Of a DNA stretch of 64,000 bases, positions 61,762-64,000 are shown one piece after another. Both the position numbers and the translations under genes were made by a program. The notes beneath the pieces are model-generated. The model did not search any database, was not told the DNA's origin, and worked only from the letters and a program-made list of their open reading frames with translations. Position 1 is the first letter of the stretch; each line of letters begins with the position of its first letter. This DNA is from Stenotrophobium rhamnosiphilum (GTDB taxonomy: Bacteria > Pseudomonadota > Gammaproteobacteria > Nevskiales > Nevskiaceae): the NCBI RefSeq assembly GCF_003052265.1, contig NZ_QANS01000007.1, positions 62,001 through 126,000 of the forward strand, written 5' to 3'.

Positions 61762-62580
61762 ATGAATCCTTCTTTCCGCGAGCGCTATGGCGAGTGGGGC
61801 ATCGTTACTGGTGCCTCCTCCGGCATCGGTGAAGCCTTCGCCTATGCCTTGGCTGCACGAGGTATGAAGCCATTGCTGCTTGCACGTCGCGAAGAAGAAC
61901 TGCATCGCGTCGCCTTGGCAGTGAAGGAGCGTTACGGCATCGAGTGTGGCTGGCTGGTTCTGGATGTGGCTGACCACAATTTTATTGAGCGCGTGATGCT
62001 GGCGTGTGGTGATCGTGATGTCGGCATGGTGGTTGGCAACGCTGCGTACAACCCTGCGGGTGCATTCACTGATCTGTCTCGTTCAGATCTCATGCGCACG
62101 CTCGACGTGAATAACCGCGCTAACCTGCTGCTGGCTCATGCCTTCCTGCCGCGCTTCAAGAAGCGTAACCGTGGCGCATTCGTGCTGGTGAGTTCAGTTG
62201 AAGCCTTCACCGGCATGCCGTACTCGGCTGCCTATTCGGCAAGCAAGGCTTATGTGCTTTCTCTGGGCGAAGCGCTGTGGGGTGAATTCAGTGGTAGCGG
62301 CGTTGATGTGTTGACCGTGGTGCCCGGGCCCACCGATACGCCGCTGCTGGCAAGTCGAAAGCTCAAGATCAAGGGCATGCCGGCCCGCGACGTCACCGAG
62401 ATTGGCCTCGATCATCTCGGCAAGGGCCCCAGCGTAGTGCCGGGTGCACTCAATCGCTGGAGCTTCCGTCTGCTGCGACGTTTGCCGCGGCGCTGGATCG
62501 TGAAGGCTACTGGCGGGGCGATGAAAAAGATCGTCGCGGATATGCGCGCAGATAAAAATAATTCGGAGACTGGTAAATGA
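61762..62580 (+). CDS. short-chain dehydrogenase/reductase (SDR)
   Basis: A 272-residue SDR: TGASSGIG in the first loop, ARREEE after beta-2 (NADP-type), VGNAAYNP, then SSVEAFTGMPYSAAYSASKAYV with Tyr and Lys. It resembles the DltE/YdfG-like branch. Start at 61762, since upstream codons belong to the repeat. Its last codons overlap the sulfotransferase-like gene (ATGA), suggesting a paired function. Confidence 0.9.
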   Translation: MNPSFRERYGEWGIVTGASSGIGEAFAYALAARGMKPLLLARREEELHRVALAVKERYGIECGWLVLDVADHNFIERVMLACGDRDVGMVVGNAAYNPAGAFTDLSRSDLMRTLDVNNRANLLLAHAFLPRFKKRNRGAFVLVSSVEAFTGMPYSAAYSASKAYVLSLGEALWGEFSGSGVDVLTVVPGPTDTPLLASRKLKIKGMPARDVTEIGLDHLGKGPSVVPGALNRWSFRLLRRLPRRWIVKATGGAMKKIVADMRADKNNSETGK

Positions 62581-63719
62581 ATGCAGAACAACTAATCGAG
62601 AAAGCACGCAAGACCACCGAGCTCTCTGACCTCGGTGAACTCAAGGCGCTCGAAGGTTTGGAAGTGTTGGTGAAAGCGGCCAACGAAGAAGCGCAGTTGT
62701 CACCTGCAGGCGGTATGCGCTTTGGCGAAAACCTCTACACGATTCTGTGCAACCGCCTGCGCATGGTGGATTACCTAAAGAAGAAACCTGAACTGCTGCA
62801 GCGTCCAGTCGAAAAACCAATGTTCGTCTTCGGCCTCCCACGCACCGGCACCACGCTTACGATTAATTTGTTGAGCGCAGACCCGATGCGTCGCTGTCTC
62901 TTGCGCTGGGAAGCGTTGAATCCCGCGCCTCCAGCGAAGAAGGGTGAACTCTCTACCGATCTACGTTGCGGCGCCCAGCGACAGCTACTCAGCATGATGT
63001 TGCAAATCGCGCCACAGATCGCAGCGGCGCATTTAGAAGAAGCCGACAGTCCAACCGAATGCCAGTACGCGATGCAGCTTTCTTTCTGCGCAGAAATTTT
63101 CGACTCAATCGTCCATGTGCCGAGTTATCACGACTGGCTGATGGGCACGAGCTATCGCCATGCTTTTGAGTTTCACAAGCAGTTGCTGCAAATGCTTCAA
63201 GAAAACAATGGCGGCCGTTGGACGCTGAAGAATCCTTGGCATCCGTTGTTCCTCAATGACCTAACTGCGGTATATCCGGACGCGCAGCTGGTGATGACGC
63301 ATCGCGATCCAGTGGAAGTAGTCGGTTCCGCCTGCGGCCTGCTGAACCTGGTGCGACCGATGTATAGCGACAAAGTCGACAAGCGCGAGATTGCGAAAGT
63401 GTTGCTGGATACCTTCGATGTGATGATCGAACGCCAGAACGCTTATCGCGCAAAGCATGGCGAGAAGTCGATTTATGACATTCAGTATTTAGAACAGCTA
63501 CGCGATCCTGTTGGCACGATGCGTAAGCTCTACAAACACTTCGACGAACCGTTTACGCCTGCGGCTGAAGAGCGGATGACGAAGTTGATGACTGAGAATC
63601 CTAAGGATAAGCATGGCAAGCATGTTTATTCCTTAGAGGAGTTTGGGTTAACGGCTGAGGGGGTGCGTAAACATTTTCGGGATTATTCGGAGAGGTTTTC
63701 CATCCAAACCAAATCTTAG
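62577..63719 (+). CDS. sulfotransferase-family protein
   Basis: A 380-residue P-loop-like protein. GLPRTGTT (86-93) is the 5'-phosphosulfate binding loop, THRDPVEVVGS near 240 is the 3'-phosphate site, and a helical N-terminal domain (~80 residues) precedes it. This is the Sulfotransfer_3-type arrangement common in actinobacteria and Nevskiales-like gammaproteobacteria. Acceptor unknown; coupling to an SDR suggests a lipid or steroid alcohol. Confidence 0.88.
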   Translation: MNAEQLIEKARKTTELSDLGELKALEGLEVLVKAANEEAQLSPAGGMRFGENLYTILCNRLRMVDYLKKKPELLQRPVEKPMFVFGLPRTGTTLTINLLSADPMRRCLLRWEALNPAPPAKKGELSTDLRCGAQRQLLSMMLQIAPQIAAAHLEEADSPTECQYAMQLSFCAEIFDSIVHVPSYHDWLMGTSYRHAFEFHKQLLQMLQENNGGRWTLKNPWHPLFLNDLTAVYPDAQLVMTHRDPVEVVGSACGLLNLVRPMYSDKVDKREIAKVLLDTFDVMIERQNAYRAKHGEKSIYDIQYLEQLRDPVGTMRKLYKHFDEPFTPAAEERMTKLMTENPKDKHGKHVYSLEEFGLTAEGVRKHFRDYSERFSIQTKS

Positions 63720-63722
63720 GCC

Positions 63723-63800
63723 GTCATTCCCGCGCAGGCGGGAATGACAAGCGATGAGTTTTTGTTGGGTGGGTTTCGCTGCGCTCTACCCACCCTACGG
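63723..63800. repeat. family B (short) and family E (short) repeats
   Basis: GTCATTCCCGCGCAGGCGGGAATGAC at 63723-63748, then GGGTGGGTTTCGC and its inverse ending CTACCCACCC at 63766-63800. They lie between convergent genes. Confidence 0.82.
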
Positions 63801-63823
63801 TTCAGGCGCGGATTTTATCCAAA

Positions 63824-64000
63824 TCACCAAGCCCCATTCGTAACCTTCACCACATAAAACCCACTATTCGGATCGGTGAACCAAATCTCTTTGCGCTCTG
63901 GCACAAACGATGGACTCGACACTGCGCCGCTGCTTTTTACTGTCGGCGGATTGAAGTAAGCCACTTCACGCGGTTTGTGTGGGTCTCGGATGTCGAAGAT
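63824..64000 (-). CDS. beta-propeller-like protein, C-terminal fragment
   Basis: The last ~58 residues of a gene that enters from the right edge. The reading IFDIRDPHKPREVAYFNPP followed by EIWFTDPNSGFYVVKV is typical of LVIVD-repeat or similar propeller blades in exported proteins. Nothing more can be said from the fragment. Confidence 0.65.
   Translation of the reverse strand: MFDIRDPHKPREVAYFNPPTVKSSGAVSSPSFVPERKEIWFTDPNSGFYVVKVTNGAW

Overview
The window looks like a chromosomal segment of a free-living, lipid- and hydrocarbon-metabolising gammaproteobacterium. I infer this from the gene content: WS/DGAT wax-ester synthase, two P450s, many acyl-CoA, CoA-transferase and Rieske genes, mid-50s G+C by eye, and abundant short palindromic intergenic repeats. 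The Nevskiales/Solimonadaceae neighbourhood is plausible, but the sequence alone does not fix a taxon. I saw no tRNA, rRNA, CRISPR array, transposase or prophage.

Layout. 1-5.1 kb: a truncated secreted glycoside hydrolase, a tiny secreted protein, a P450 and a WS/DGAT acyltransferase. 5.3-10.1 kb: the strongest system in the window, a five-gene sulfur operon of rhodanese, serine O-acetyltransferase, XRE regulator, family 2A encapsulin shell (SrpI-like) and a cysteine desulfurase. The desulfurase carries a disordered N-terminal cargo domain of about 285 residues. 10.3-20.5 kb: housekeeping and small genes (HIT protein, DUF4169, cold-shock protein, PhoD-type phosphatase, lipoprotein hydrolase, parvulin, GIY-YIG, LysR and nitroreductase). 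21-35.8 kb: a large catabolic block of HyuB/HyuA, two tandem class III CoA-transferases, AraC regulator, P450, SDR, [2Fe-2S] ferredoxin, KstD-like flavoprotein, cupin, enoyl-CoA hydratase, a dimeric-barrel protein and a START-domain protein. 35.8-49.1 kb: more acyl-CoA metabolism (nitronate monooxygenase, acyl-CoA dehydrogenases, a fused indolepyruvate ferredoxin oxidoreductase, an amidohydrolase, and a Rieske oxygenase with its own Rieske ferredoxin). 49.3-52.8 kb: histidine kinase, double-receiver regulator and TonB-like protein. 52.9-57 kb: an AT-rich island with a membrane KAP-type P-loop NTPase facing a protein with a HEPN-like RX4H motif, a possible defence pair. 57-64 kb: AraC regulator, SDR, zinc-type dehydrogenase, metallo-beta-lactamase-fold protein, SDR, a sulfotransferase-like protein and a truncated beta-propeller-like gene.

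The intergenic spaces hold several dispersed repeat families. The most unusual (called family F here) has five copies. Each starts with two small hairpins whose stems change but whose AGGA-type loops persist, followed by one to five units of about 48 bp, each with a GCAGGA-like core. Four of the five sit directly after a transcription terminator, and all five point the same way as the upstream gene. This is the structure least explained by ordinary annotation.
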